Assembly: GCA_964439015.1 (NCBI GenBank)
Contig: CAYTMV010000023.1
Span: 1-34,162, forward strand
DNA length: 34,162 nucleotides
Reading direction: 5' to 3'
Origin: Gemmobacter sp964439015
Lineage (GTDB): Bacteria; Pseudomonadota; Alphaproteobacteria; Rhodobacterales; Rhodobacteraceae
Every line of letters starts with the position of its first letter. Within the stretch, counting starts at the first letter, position 1. The notes under the pieces are model-generated. The model was not told where the DNA came from and made no database searches. It saw only the letters and a program-made list of their open reading frames with translations. Below are positions 22,760-31,542 of the stretch, in pieces. Made by a program: the position numbers and the translations under genes.

Positions 22760-24153
22760 TGGCCCACCTCTGCCAGATCGGTGCGGACACCAATGCGTTC
22801 CAGGAAATACCGCTCCAGCAGTGCCTGCGCAGCACCCAGCCGATAGGCGGCCGAGGCGCGCAGGTCGGAAAGCGGCTGGAAGTCTTGTGCCAGCGCGGCA
22901 AGGGCCTTGTCGCGCGCCTGATCCCAAGGCTGGCCCAAAAGCGCCGCCTCGGTCACGCGGGCGCGTTTCGGGATGCCCGCCATCCCGCCAAAGGCGATCC
23001 GGGCATGGCTGACCACATCCCCGGAAAACCGCAGATCGAAAGCCCCGAGGACCGAGGAAATATCCTGCTCGGCCCGGCGCGAGACCTTCCACACCTTGAG
23101 CGACGGCGCGGTGGCGGGGATCGTCACCGCCTCCACAAACTCGGATGGGTGACGGTCCTGCTTGCGGTATTCGAGGAAGAAATCCTCAAGCGCGATCTCG
23201 CGACGCAGATCGCCGCGGCGCAGATGAAGCCGGGCCTCCAGCGCGATCAGCGGGGGTGGAAGATCGCCAATGGGCGAGCCATTGGCGATATTGCCGCCCA
23301 CCGTCGCCGCCTGCCGCACCTGATCGGACGCGAAACGGTCCAGCATCCGCGACAGGCCTGGATGGCTGGCGCGCGTGGCCGCGCGGAAGGCTGCGACGGT
23401 CACGCCTGCGCCAATACGCAGCCTGTCGCCCAGCCGCTCGATCCGCTGCAATTCGGGGATGGCGTTGAGAAAGATCGGCGTGGGCAGCTCGCGCAGGCCC
23501 TTGGTGACCCAAAGCCCGACATCGGTGGCGCCGGCGATCAGTGTGGCTTCGGGATGCGCGAGATAGAGGTCTGCAAGCTGACCGGTGGTCATGGGGCGGT
23601 GGGCGCCGGGGAGGCCGGCTGCCTCCCCGGACCCCTCCGCGGATATTTGGGCCTGAATGATGGCGGCGTCGGTTTCAAGCCATGCCGGCGGGGCGGCGGC
23701 TGCGCTGGCCTGTGCGGCGCGCAGGATCGGGGCATAGCCGGTGCAGCGACACAGGTTGCCCGCCAGCGCGATCTCATGGTCTGTGCGGCCCGCCGCATGT
23801 GCGGCAGCAAGGCTGGCCACGATGCCGGGCGTGCAGAAGCCGCATTGGCTGGCGTGGTGTTCGACCATCGCTGCCTGCACCGGGTGGGGGGCGGCGGGGG
23901 TGCCGATGCCTTCGACCGTGCGGACGGACTTGCCGTGCAGTTGCGGCAGGAACAGGATGCAGGCGTTCATCGCGCGCGGGCCGATGGCGTCGCTGACCAT
24001 CACCGTGCAGGCCCCGCAATCGCCTTCGTTGCAGCCCTCTTTGGTGGCGGTGAGGCCGCGGGCCTCGCGCAGCCAGTCAAGCAATGTGCGGGTGGGCGGC
24101 TGATCCGTGATCCGCACCGGCGTTCCGTTCAGGAGAAACGCTATTCCGGTCAT
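22753..24153 (-). CDS. xdhA: Xanthine dehydrogenase, FeS/FAD subunit XdhA
   Basis: 466 residues from ATG 24153, with AGGA upstream. It passes electrons from the Mo centre to NAD+ through two [2Fe-2S] clusters and FAD. Cluster ligands: C41, C46, C49 and C65 (plant ferredoxin type, GCNEGDCGACT), then C104, C107, C135 and C137 (QCGFCTPG and NLCRCTGY). The FAD domain starts near residue 185 with TLIAGATDVGLWV and includes TVGGNIANGSPIGDLPP. The C-terminal CO-dehydrogenase-flavoprotein-type domain completes it. It is the first gene of the seven-gene purine operon, divergent from dnaE. Confidence 0.95.
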   Translation of the reverse strand: MTGIAFLLNGTPVRITDQPPTRTLLDWLREARGLTATKEGCNEGDCGACTVMVSDAIGPRAMNACILFLPQLHGKSVRTVEGIGTPAAPHPVQAAMVEHHASQCGFCTPGIVASLAAAHAAGRTDHEIALAGNLCRCTGYAPILRAAQASAAAAPPAWLETDAAIIQAQISAEGSGEAAGLPGAHRPMTTGQLADLYLAHPEATLIAGATDVGLWVTKGLRELPTPIFLNAIPELQRIERLGDRLRIGAGVTVAAFRAATRASHPGLSRMLDRFASDQVRQAATVGGNIANGSPIGDLPPPLIALEARLHLRRGDLRREIALEDFFLEYRKQDRHPSEFVEAVTIPATAPSLKVWKVSRRAEQDISSVLGAFDLRFSGDVVSHARIAFGGMAGIPKRARVTEAALLGQPWDQARDKALAALAQDFQPLSDLRASAAYRLGAAQALLERYFLERIGVRTDLAEVGQW

Positions 24154-24240
24154 GGGGCATCCTGCCGCGATACCTTAACGGGCCGGTGATCCCTCCTGAT
24201 GCGGCGTAAGGGGGCGGCGCTTTGGATCAGGAAAGCCGGG

Positions 24241-24252
24241 ATGTGGCCACAT
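24241..24252. promoter_or_regulatory. 12-bp palindrome between divergent xdhA and dnaE
   Basis: ATGTGGCCACAT is a perfect palindrome near the middle of the 174-bp gap, 87 bases ahead of xdhA and 75 ahead of dnaE. It could be an operator for either direction. No clear -35/-10 pair was found beside it, so this is weak. Confidence 0.3.
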
Positions 24253-24327
24253 GTCCAGCACCGAGTTGCAGGCGAAGGCCGGGCGGGCGGCCTTTTCGGC
24301 GAGCGCGGCGGTTGCTAGGGTGGGCGC

Positions 24328-27300
24328 ATGAGCGATCCTGTCCGATTCATCCATCTGCGTGTCCATACCGAATATTCGTTGCTGGAAGGCGCGGTGCCGG
24401 TGAAAAAGCTGATCGGCCTGTGCACGGCGCAGGCCATGCCGGCGGTCGCCATTACCGATACCAACGCCATGTTTGCGGCGCTGGAGTTTTCGACCCTCGC
24501 CTCGGGCGCGGGGATCCAGCCGATCGTCGGCTGTCAGGTCTCGCTGGCCTATGATCCGCCCAAACCCGGCGACAAGCCGCGGATGCCCGCGCCGGTGGTG
24601 CTGCTGGCGCAGGACGAGGCGGGGTATATGAACCTGATGAAGCTGAGCTCTTGCCTCTATGTGGGCAAGGACGGCTCGGCCCCGCCGCAGGTGACGCTGG
24701 AGGATCTGGAGGCGCATTCTGCGGGGTTGATCTGCCTTACAGGCGGTGCCGAGGGACCGGTGGGCAAGATCCTGCAGACCGGCAACCGGTCGCGCGCGGA
24801 AACGCTGGTGATGCGGCTGGCCACGGCCTTTCCCGACCGGCTTTACATCGAGTTGCAGCGCCATCCCGGCGAGGGCGGGCGGCTGATGGCTGCCGAGGCC
24901 GCGACCGAGCGCGGCTTTCTGGACATCGCCTACGAACGCGGCTTGCCGATCGTTGCCACCAATGACGTCTATTTCCCCAAGCCTGACATGTATGAGGCGC
25001 ATGATGCGCTGATCTGCATCGCCGAGGGTGCCTATGTTGACCAGCCGCAGCCGCGCCGGCGCCTGACGCCGCAGCATTACTTCAAGTCCGAAGCCGAGAT
25101 GTGCGCGTTGTTTGCCGATCTGCCGGAGGCGCTGGAAAACACGGTGGAGATTGCCCGGCGCTGCGCCTTCAAGGCCTACAAGCGCGCGCCGATCCTGCCG
25201 CGCTTTGCCGATGACGAGGTGGAAGAGCTGCGCCGTCAGGCCTGGGAGGGCCTGCGCGCCCGCCTCGCCGTGATCCCGCATGCAGCCCCGGTCGAGGAGT
25301 ATGAGGCGCGGCTGCAGTTCGAATTGGACATCATCGAGCGGATGAAGTTTCCCGGCTACTTTCTGATCGTGGCCGACTTCATCAAATGGGCCAAGACCCA
25401 CGGCATTCCGGTGGGTCCGGGGCGGGGCTCGGGTGCGGGCAGCCTCGTGGCCTATGCGCTGACCATCACCGACCTTGACCCGCTGCGCTATGCGTTGCTG
25501 TTCGAGCGGTTTCTGAACCCCGAGCGGGTCAGCATGCCCGACTTCGACATCGACTTCTGCATGGACCGCCGCGAGGAGGTGATCCGCTATGTGCAGGGCC
25601 ATTATGGCCGCGAGAAGGTGGGGCAGATCATCACCTTCGGCGCGCTGCTGTCCAAGGCCGCCGTGCGAGATGTGGGCCGGGTGCTGCAGATGCCCTTCGG
25701 GCAGGTGGACCGGCTGTCGAAGATGATCCCGGTCGAGGGGGTGAAGCCCGTCTCGATCACCAAGGCGCTGGCCGACGAGCCGCGCCTGCGCGAGGCCGCC
25801 AAGGCCGAGGAGGTCGTGCAGCGCCTGCTGGATTACGGCCAGCAGATCGAGGGGCTGCTGCGCAACGCCTCGACCCACGCGGCGGGCGTGGTGATCGGCG
25901 ACCGGCCGCTGGACGAGCTGGTGCCGCTGTATCAGGACCCGCGGTCGGACATGCCGGCCACGCAGTTCAACATGAAATGGGTCGAGGCCGCGGGGCTGGT
26001 GAAGTTCGACTTCCTCGGCCTCAAGACCCTGACCGTGATCCAGAACGCGATCGACCTGATCCGTGCCTCGGGCCGGCAGCTGCACGAGGCGGCGGACGGT
26101 CGGCGCCTATATGAGCCGAAACCGGGGGCCGAGAATGACATCGGCCATATCCCGCTGGATGATGCCGCCACCTACGAGCTTTACGCCCAGGCCCGGACGG
26201 TCGCGGTGTTCCAGGTGGAAAGCTCGGGCATGATGGATGCGCTGCGGCGCATGAAACCCACCTGCATCGAGGATATCGTGGCGCTGGTGGCCCTCTATCG
26301 GCCCGGCCCGATGGAAAACATCCCCACCTATTGCGAGGTGAAGCACGGGCTGCGCGATCTGGAATCGCTGCATCCCACCATCGACCCGATCCTGAAGGAA
26401 ACGCAGGGCATCATCGTCTATCAGGAACAGGTGATGCAGATCGCGCAGGTTATGGCCGGCTATAGCCTCGGGGGCGCGGACCTTCTGCGCCGCGCCATGG
26501 GTAAAAAGATCCCCGAGGAGATGGCGAAGGAGCGGCCCAAATTCATCACCGGCGCCAAGGCCACCCACGGGATTGACGAGAAGAAGGCCGGCGAAGTCTT
26601 TGACCTGCTGGAAAAGTTTGCCAACTACGGCTTCAACAAGTCGCATGCGGCGGCCTATGCGGTGGTCAGCTATCAGACCGGCTGGCTGAAGGCCAATCAC
26701 CCGGTCGAGTTCATGGCCGCGGTGATGAACTGCGATATCCACCTGACCGACAAGCTGGCGATCTACAAGCGCGAAGTCGACAAGATGGGCATCCGCACGG
26801 TTGCCCCTTGCGTCAACCGCTCTGCCGCCACCTTCACCGTGAAGGAGGGGGCGGTGGTCTATGCCCTCGGCGCGCTTAAGAACGTGGGCGTCGAGGCGAT
26901 GAAGCTGATCGTGGAGGCGCGGGGGGACAAACCCTTCCGCGACCTTTACGATTTCGCCCGGCGGGTGGACCTGAAGCGGGTCGGCAAGCGCCCGCTGGAG
27001 ATGCTGGCCAAGGCCGGCGCCTTCGACGCGCTGGACATGAACCGCGCCCGCGTGTTCGAGGCGCTGGATGCGCTGGTCGCCTTCTCGGCGGCGGTGCATG
27101 AGGCGCGGGCCTCCAATCAGGTCTCGCTGTTTGGCGAGCAGGGCTCGGATATCCCCGAGCCGCGGCTGCGCGGCCGCGACGACTGGCTGCCGGTCGAGCG
27201 GCTGGGGCATGAACATGCCGCCGTGGGCTTCTATCTGACCGGGCATCCGCTGGACGACTACATGCCGGCGCTGAAGCGCCGCGATGTGCTGACACTGGCG

Positions 27301-27822
27301 CAGCTGACCCAGAAGGCCGAGCGCGGCCCGACCACGGCGCAGATCGCGGGCTCCGTTTCCAGCCGGCAAGAGCGCAAGTCGGCCAAGGGCAACCGCTTTG
27401 CCTTCGTGCAACTCTCCGACCCGACCGGGCTTTACGAGGTGACGGTGTTCTCTGACACGCTGGAAGCCGCGCGCGACCATCTGGAGCCGGGCAACAACGT
27501 GGTGCTGACCGTCGAGGCCACGCTGGAGGGCGAGACGCTGAAGCTGCTGGCGCGCGCCGCCCAGCCGATCGACCGCGTGGCGGCCGAGGGCGGCATCGCC
27601 GATCTGCGCGTGCATCTGTCGCGGGCCGAGGCTGCGGGGTCGATCGCGGCGCTGCTGGCGCGGCTGGCGCCGGCGCGGCAGGCGGCAAAGGTCACGCTGA
27701 CCGTGACCGATGGCGCAGGGCGCGAGGTCGATCTGGTCCTGCCGCAACGTTATGCCATCAACCCGCAGGTCAAGGGCGCGCTGAAATCGCTGCAAGGCGT
27801 GGCGGCGGTGGAGGAGGTGTAG
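24328..27822 (+). CDS. dnaE: DNA polymerase III alpha subunit
   Basis: 1164 residues, the usual length for bacterial DnaE. It is the replicative polymerase of the chromosome. The N-terminal PHP domain begins FIHLRVHTEYSLLEG and includes MPAVAITDTNAMFAAL. The C-family polymerase core has GPGRGSGAGSLVAYAL and P404-D405-F406-D407-IDFCMDRR, where D405 and D407 align with the E. coli catalytic D401/D403. The third carboxylate is D561 in GLVKFDFLGLKTL. HAAAYAVVSYQTGWLKANHP lies in the fingers. A helix-hairpin-helix region and an OB fold (QIAGSVSSRQERKSAKGNRFAFVQL) follow. It is DnaE1-like in length and motifs rather than ImuC/DnaE2. Confidence 0.97.
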   Translation: MSDPVRFIHLRVHTEYSLLEGAVPVKKLIGLCTAQAMPAVAITDTNAMFAALEFSTLASGAGIQPIVGCQVSLAYDPPKPGDKPRMPAPVVLLAQDEAGYMNLMKLSSCLYVGKDGSAPPQVTLEDLEAHSAGLICLTGGAEGPVGKILQTGNRSRAETLVMRLATAFPDRLYIELQRHPGEGGRLMAAEAATERGFLDIAYERGLPIVATNDVYFPKPDMYEAHDALICIAEGAYVDQPQPRRRLTPQHYFKSEAEMCALFADLPEALENTVEIARRCAFKAYKRAPILPRFADDEVEELRRQAWEGLRARLAVIPHAAPVEEYEARLQFELDIIERMKFPGYFLIVADFIKWAKTHGIPVGPGRGSGAGSLVAYALTITDLDPLRYALLFERFLNPERVSMPDFDIDFCMDRREEVIRYVQGHYGREKVGQIITFGALLSKAAVRDVGRVLQMPFGQVDRLSKMIPVEGVKPVSITKALADEPRLREAAKAEEVVQRLLDYGQQIEGLLRNASTHAAGVVIGDRPLDELVPLYQDPRSDMPATQFNMKWVEAAGLVKFDFLGLKTLTVIQNAIDLIRASGRQLHEAADGRRLYEPKPGAENDIGHIPLDDAATYELYAQARTVAVFQVESSGMMDALRRMKPTCIEDIVALVALYRPGPMENIPTYCEVKHGLRDLESLHPTIDPILKETQGIIVYQEQVMQIAQVMAGYSLGGADLLRRAMGKKIPEEMAKERPKFITGAKATHGIDEKKAGEVFDLLEKFANYGFNKSHAAAYAVVSYQTGWLKANHPVEFMAAVMNCDIHLTDKLAIYKREVDKMGIRTVAPCVNRSAATFTVKEGAVVYALGALKNVGVEAMKLIVEARGDKPFRDLYDFARRVDLKRVGKRPLEMLAKAGAFDALDMNRARVFEALDALVAFSAAVHEARASNQVSLFGEQGSDIPEPRLRGRDDWLPVERLGHEHAAVGFYLTGHPLDDYMPALKRRDVLTLAQLTQKAERGPTTAQIAGSVSSRQERKSAKGNRFAFVQLSDPTGLYEVTVFSDTLEAARDHLEPGNNVVLTVEATLEGETLKLLARAAQPIDRVAAEGGIADLRVHLSRAEAAGSIAALLARLAPARQAAKVTLTVTDGAGREVDLVLPQRYAINPQVKGALKSLQGVAAVEEV

Positions 27823-27840
27823 GGGCCGGGCCCCTTACAC
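27817..27840. terminator. Shared hairpin between convergent dnaE and hisG
   Basis: GTGTA-GGGG ... CCCC-TTACAC forms a hairpin across the 12-bp gap, with the dnaE stop TAG (27820-27822) in one arm and the hisG stop (27835-27837) in the other. There is no T-run on either side, so it may act as a weak bidirectional terminator or a 3'-end stabiliser. Confidence 0.4.
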
Positions 27841-28524
27841 CCCCAGCTTTGCCCGCAATTCGGCCAAGGTGGCCAACGTGGCCGCGTCCCATTCCGCCGT
27901 GTGGGCGCGGAACAGCCGCGCCTGGCTTTGGTGGATCAGCCCGTCCGACAGGATCTTCAGGTGGTTGGCGCGCAGCGTCTCGCCGGTCGAGGTGATGTCG
28001 GCGATCGCCTCTGCGGTCAGGTTGCGCACCGTGCCTTCGGTTGCGCCCTGACTGTCGACCAGCTGCCAGTCGGCCACGCCGTGCGCGGTCAGAAACTCGC
28101 GCACCAGACGATGATACTTGGTGGCGATCCGCAGCCGAAAGCCATGCGCGCGGCGAAAGGCGGCGGCGGCGGCGTCCAGATCATCCAGCGTTTCCACGTC
28201 GATCCAGGCGGCCGGCACGGCGATAATCAGATCGGCATGGCCAAAACCCAGGTCGGCCAGTTCTTCGACCTGCATCGACCAGTCGGCCAGCTTGTCGCGC
28301 ACCAGATCCGAGCCGGTAACCCCCAGATGGATGCGGCCCGCCGCCAGTTCGCGCGGGATCTCGCCAGCTGACAGCAGCACCAGCGCGCAATTGCCCACGC
28401 CCTCGATCGCGCCGGAATATTCGCGCTCGTTCCCGGTCTGGCGCATGGTCACGCCGCGCGCGCCGAACCAGTCGAAGGTCTTTTCCATCAGCCGCCCCTT
28501 GGACGGCACCCCGATCTTCAGCAT
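27835..28524 (-). CDS. hisG: ATP phosphoribosyltransferase, short catalytic form HisG
   Basis: 229 residues from ATG 28524 (TGATG overlap with the hisZ stop); GTG 28527 is an alternative start. It catalyses ATP + PRPP to phosphoribosyl-ATP, the first step of histidine synthesis. The short form lacks the C-terminal ACT-like regulatory domain and needs HisZ. Motifs: LKIGVPSKGRLME at the start, LGVTGSDLV, and the PRPP-binding DITSTGETLRANHL near residue 180. The gene directly follows hisZ and hisS on the minus strand. Confidence 0.95.
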   Translation of the reverse strand: MLKIGVPSKGRLMEKTFDWFGARGVTMRQTGNEREYSGAIEGVGNCALVLLSAGEIPRELAAGRIHLGVTGSDLVRDKLADWSMQVEELADLGFGHADLIIAVPAAWIDVETLDDLDAAAAAFRRAHGFRLRIATKYHRLVREFLTAHGVADWQLVDSQGATEGTVRNLTAEAIADITSTGETLRANHLKILSDGLIHQSQARLFRAHTAEWDAATLATLAELRAKLGV

Positions 28525-29779
28525 CACGCGGCCCCTTTCAGGCTGGACACCAGCGCCGGGCGGATCACGCCGCCCACGGCCGGGATCGACCGCCCCTGCC
28601 CCAGCACCGCCGTCAGCGCATCATACCGCCCGCCCGAGGCGACCGGCGGCAGGACGGGATCGCCGGCCTCGAAGCTGAAGACGAAGCCGTCGTAATATTC
28701 CATCGTCGTCCGGCCGAGGCTGGCGACAAACGGCAGGTTGGCGGTGTCGATGCCGCGCGCGCGCAACGCCGCCAGCCGATTGTCAAAGCGGTCCACGGCG
28801 GGGTTGATCGCGGGCAGCATCGGCGCGATGCCGCGCAGATGCGCCAGCGCCGCATCCGATGGCGCCTGCAGCGACAGCAGGTCATAGAGCAGCGCAGCCT
28901 CGGGTGCGGCCAGCGGCGGGGTTTCGGCATCCTCCAGCAGGGCTGCCGCGCGGGTCGCGATCTCATCGGCCGAGCGCAGGCCGATCAGCGGCCCGGCCTC
29001 GGCCATCAGCGCGCCCGCCTCGCCCGAGGCCAGACNNNNNNNNNNNNNNNNNNNNNNNNNNNNNNNNNNNNNNNNNNNNNNNNNNNNNNNNNNNNNNNNN
29101 NNNNNNNNNNNNNNNNNNNNNNNNNNNNNNNNNNNCCGATCAGCGGCCCGGCCTCGGCCATCAGCGCGCCCGCCTCGCCCGAGGCCAGACGCTCCAGAAG
29201 CCGCGCCCGCGCCTCGGGCAAGGGCGCACGGCCAGCAAACCGGTCGAGCAGCGTGCGGAACCGCTGTGGCCGCCAGACATGGCGCAAGAGCGCCGCCTTG
29301 CGCCGATCACTGGTCGATAGACCGCGCACGGCGGCCATCAGGATGCCGATATCGCCGGTTGCCGCCCGCAGACCAAGCGGGGCCAGCAGGCTGGAAAACA
29401 GCGCAAACACCTCGGCATCCGCAGCAGGGGCATCGCGGTCGAACGCCTCATAGCCCACCTGCAGATATTCCGACGTCCGCGCCTGCCCCAGATGGTCCTG
29501 CTTGCGAAACACCTTGCCCATATAGCAATAGCGCGCGGGCTCGGCCCCGCCCTGCATATGCGCCTGCACCACCGGCAGGGTGAAATCGGGGCGCAGCATC
29601 AGCTCGCCGCGCAGCGGGTCGGCGGTGACATAGGCGCGGGCGCGAACGTCCTCACCGTAAAGATCCAGAAAGGTTTCGGCCGGTTGCAGGATGTCGGCCT
29701 CGACCGGGGCGGCACCGGCGGCGCGGAAGGCGGCAAAGATCGCCTCGGCCTCGGCGCGGATTTCGGGCGTCAGGGTCAT
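28524..29779 (-). CDS. hisZ: ATP phosphoribosyltransferase regulatory subunit HisZ, interrupted by an assembly gap
   Basis: HisZ is a histidyl-tRNA synthetase paralogue without aminoacylation activity that activates and gives histidine feedback to short HisG. It starts at ATG 29779, overlapping the hisS stop (ATGA). The N-terminal part shows LQPAETFLDLYGED, LMLRPDFTLPVVQ and RYCYMGKVFRKQD-LGQARTSEYLQVGYEAF. The C-terminal part includes VASLGRTTMEYYDGFVFSFEA and SGGRYDALTAVLG. As given, it is broken by 100 Ns at 29036-29135 between two identical 55-bp copies. Dropping one copy and the Ns leaves 1101 bases, an exact 366-residue frame with no stop, so the gene is almost certainly intact in the organism. 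Confidence 0.92.
28981..29190. other. Assembly gap: 100 Ns (29036-29135) flanked by identical 55-bp contig ends
   Basis: Bases 28981-29035 and 29136-29190 are identical, and each copy runs exactly up to the Ns. A 100-N run is the usual placeholder for a gap of unknown size, and 55 is a common de Bruijn k-mer length. The two contigs therefore overlap by one k-mer and should be joined with 155 bases removed. Confidence 0.9.
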
Positions 29780-31260
29780 TGCGCCAGCATCCGCCGGACC
29801 GCCGCCACCAGATCGGCACGCGGCACCTCGACCTGGGCGGGGCGGTCCTTCCATTCTTCCAGCGTGGCGTTCTGGGCGATCTGCGCGCCAAGGATCAGAT
29901 CCTTGAGGATAACCACGCCCTTTTCCGCCTCGTTCCCGCCCTGGATGACGGCGACCGGGCTTTCGCGCTTGTCGGCATATTTGAGCTGGTTGCCAAAGTT
30001 CTTGGGGTTGCCCAGGTATACCTCGGCGCGGATGCCTGCCGCGCGCAACTCGCCCACCATCGCCATGTAATCGGCCATCCGGTCGCGATCCATCACGGTG
30101 ACAACCACAGGCCCCTGAACCGCGCCGCCGATCCGCCCCTTGGCGCGCAGCGCGGCCAGCAGCCGGTCCACGCCGATCGACACGCCGGTCGCCGGCACCG
30201 CCTGCCCGGTGAACCGCTTGACCAGATCGTCATAGCGCCCGCCGCCTGCGACCGAGCCGAACTGCCGTTTGCGGCCCTTTTCATCCAGGATTTCAAAGGT
30301 CAGCTCGGCCTCGAACACCGGGCCGGTGTAATAGCCAAGGCCGCGAACCACGCCGGGGTCGAGGATGATCCGATCCGGCCCATAGCCCTGCGCGTCGAGA
30401 AGATCGGCGATCATCTCCAACTCGGCCACGCCTTCGGCCCCAAGGGCCGAGCCGCCAATCAACTCGCGCAGCCGCGCCACGGTGGCAGCGCCGGTATCAC
30501 GGCGGGCAGCGGTGAAGCCCATCACCACCTCGGCCTGCGCGTCCGACAGACCCGCGCCCTTGGTGAAATCGCCCGATTCATCCTTGCGGCCCGCGCCCAG
30601 CAGGGCACGCACGCCCGCATCCCCCAGACGGTCGATCTTGTCGATGGCGCGCAACACGATGCCGCGCTCTTCATGGAACCTGGCGGGGTCGGACGGGTCC
30701 AGCACGCCCGCGGCCTCCATCACCCCGTTCAGCACCTTGCGGTTGTTGACCTTGACCACATAGTCGCCACGCGGAATGCCCACCACCTCCAGCGCATCCG
30801 TCAGCATGGCGCAGATCTCGGCATCGGCCGCGACCGAGGGCGCGCCCACCGTGTCGGCGTCGCACTGATAGAACTGCCGAAACCGCCCCGGCCCCGGCTT
30901 TTCATTGCGCCAGACCGGCCCCATCGCATAGCGACGGTAGGGCGAGGGCAGATCGTTGCGATATTGCGCGGCCACGCGGGCCAGCGGCGCGGTCAGGTCA
31001 TAGCGCAGCGCCAGCCAATCCTGATCCTCTTCCTGCCAGGCGAACACACCTTCATTCGGGCGATCCACATCGGGCAAGAACTTTCCCAGCGCCTCGACCG
31101 TCTCGACCGCCGAAGTTTCCAGCGGATCAAAGCCATAGCGATGATAGACCCCGGCGATGGCATCCAGCATCGCCTTGCGCTCGGTCACCTCCGCGCCGAA
31201 ATAATCGCGGAAGCCCTTGGGGGTTTCGGCCCGGGGGCGGCGGATCTTGCCTTCAGACAT
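29776..31260 (-). CDS. hisS: Histidyl-tRNA synthetase
   Basis: 494 residues from ATG 31260 (MSEGKIRRPRAETPKGFRDY), with AAAGGG upstream; longer frames run into the opposite slyX gene. It charges tRNA-His with histidine. Class II core: motif 1 region after PKGFRDYF, motif 2 RYAMGPVWRNEKPGPGRFRQFYQCDAD, the histidine signature LDPGVVRGLGYYTGPVFE and SVAGGGRYDDLVKRF, and motif 3 GVSIGVDRLLAAL. The C-terminal anticodon-binding domain follows (VVVTVMDRDRMADYM). It is longer than E. coli HisS (424), as is common for alphaproteobacterial enzymes. It overlaps hisZ, its paralogue, by 4 bases. Confidence 0.95.
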   Translation of the reverse strand: MSEGKIRRPRAETPKGFRDYFGAEVTERKAMLDAIAGVYHRYGFDPLETSAVETVEALGKFLPDVDRPNEGVFAWQEEDQDWLALRYDLTAPLARVAAQYRNDLPSPYRRYAMGPVWRNEKPGPGRFRQFYQCDADTVGAPSVAADAEICAMLTDALEVVGIPRGDYVVKVNNRKVLNGVMEAAGVLDPSDPARFHEERGIVLRAIDKIDRLGDAGVRALLGAGRKDESGDFTKGAGLSDAQAEVVMGFTAARRDTGAATVARLRELIGGSALGAEGVAELEMIADLLDAQGYGPDRIILDPGVVRGLGYYTGPVFEAELTFEILDEKGRKRQFGSVAGGGRYDDLVKRFTGQAVPATGVSIGVDRLLAALRAKGRIGGAVQGPVVVTVMDRDRMADYMAMVGELRAAGIRAEVYLGNPKNFGNQLKYADKRESPVAVIQGGNEAEKGVVILKDLILGAQIAQNATLEEWKDRPAQVEVPRADLVAAVRRMLAQ

Positions 31261-31290
31261 GGCATTGCCCTTTGAGATGCTTGCGCGGAT

Positions 31291-31319
31291 CGTGTAGCGG
31301 ATGGGGCGCAGGCGGGCAA
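31291..31319 (-). promoter_or_regulatory. Possible hisS-hisZ-hisG promoter
   Basis: Minus-strand TTGCCC (31319-31314), 17-base spacer, TACACG (31296-31291), about 31 bases ahead of the hisS ATG, in the 78-bp gap shared with divergent slyX. The -10 match is modest. Confidence 0.35.
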
Positions 31320-31338
31320 GGCAAGGCTGGAGGCTGAC

Positions 31339-31539
31339 ATGGACCGGATCGAGATGCTGGAAGAACGGATCGCCCATCTGATCCGCGCAGTGGAGGACAT
31401 GTCGGACGTGGTGGCCCAGCAGGGCCGCGAGATCGACCGCCTGACCCGCCACACGCATCTCTTGATGGAACGCGAGGCGGAGCGCGAGGCGATGGGTCTG
31501 GAGGCGCCCGTGGCCAACCAGCGCCCGCCGCACTGGTAA
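31339..31539 (+). CDS. slyX: SlyX family protein
   Basis: 66 residues. SlyX proteins are short coiled-coil proteins of unknown function. The sequence is almost wholly heptad-like from RIEMLEERIAHLIRAVEDM through QQGREIDRLTRHTHLLMERE. It ends with the conserved RPPHW, the typical C-terminus of the family. GGAGG lies 7 bases upstream of the ATG. The gene is divergent from hisS and convergent with the DUF1489 gene, with only 3 bases between their stop codons. Confidence 0.85.
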   Translation: MDRIEMLEERIAHLIRAVEDMSDVVAQQGREIDRLTRHTHLLMEREAEREAMGLEAPVANQRPPHW

Positions 31540-31542
31540 GGC

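Noticed and set aside
24175..26085. 636-residue minus-strand frame (and a 562-residue one at 26107-27795)
   Set aside because: Both are antisense to dnaE, rich in His/Gln/Arg/Gly with no domain pattern.
28981..29190. 55-bp direct repeat as a biological duplication in hisZ
   Set aside because: Copies end exactly at the N run and merging them restores the frame; it is an assembly artefact.
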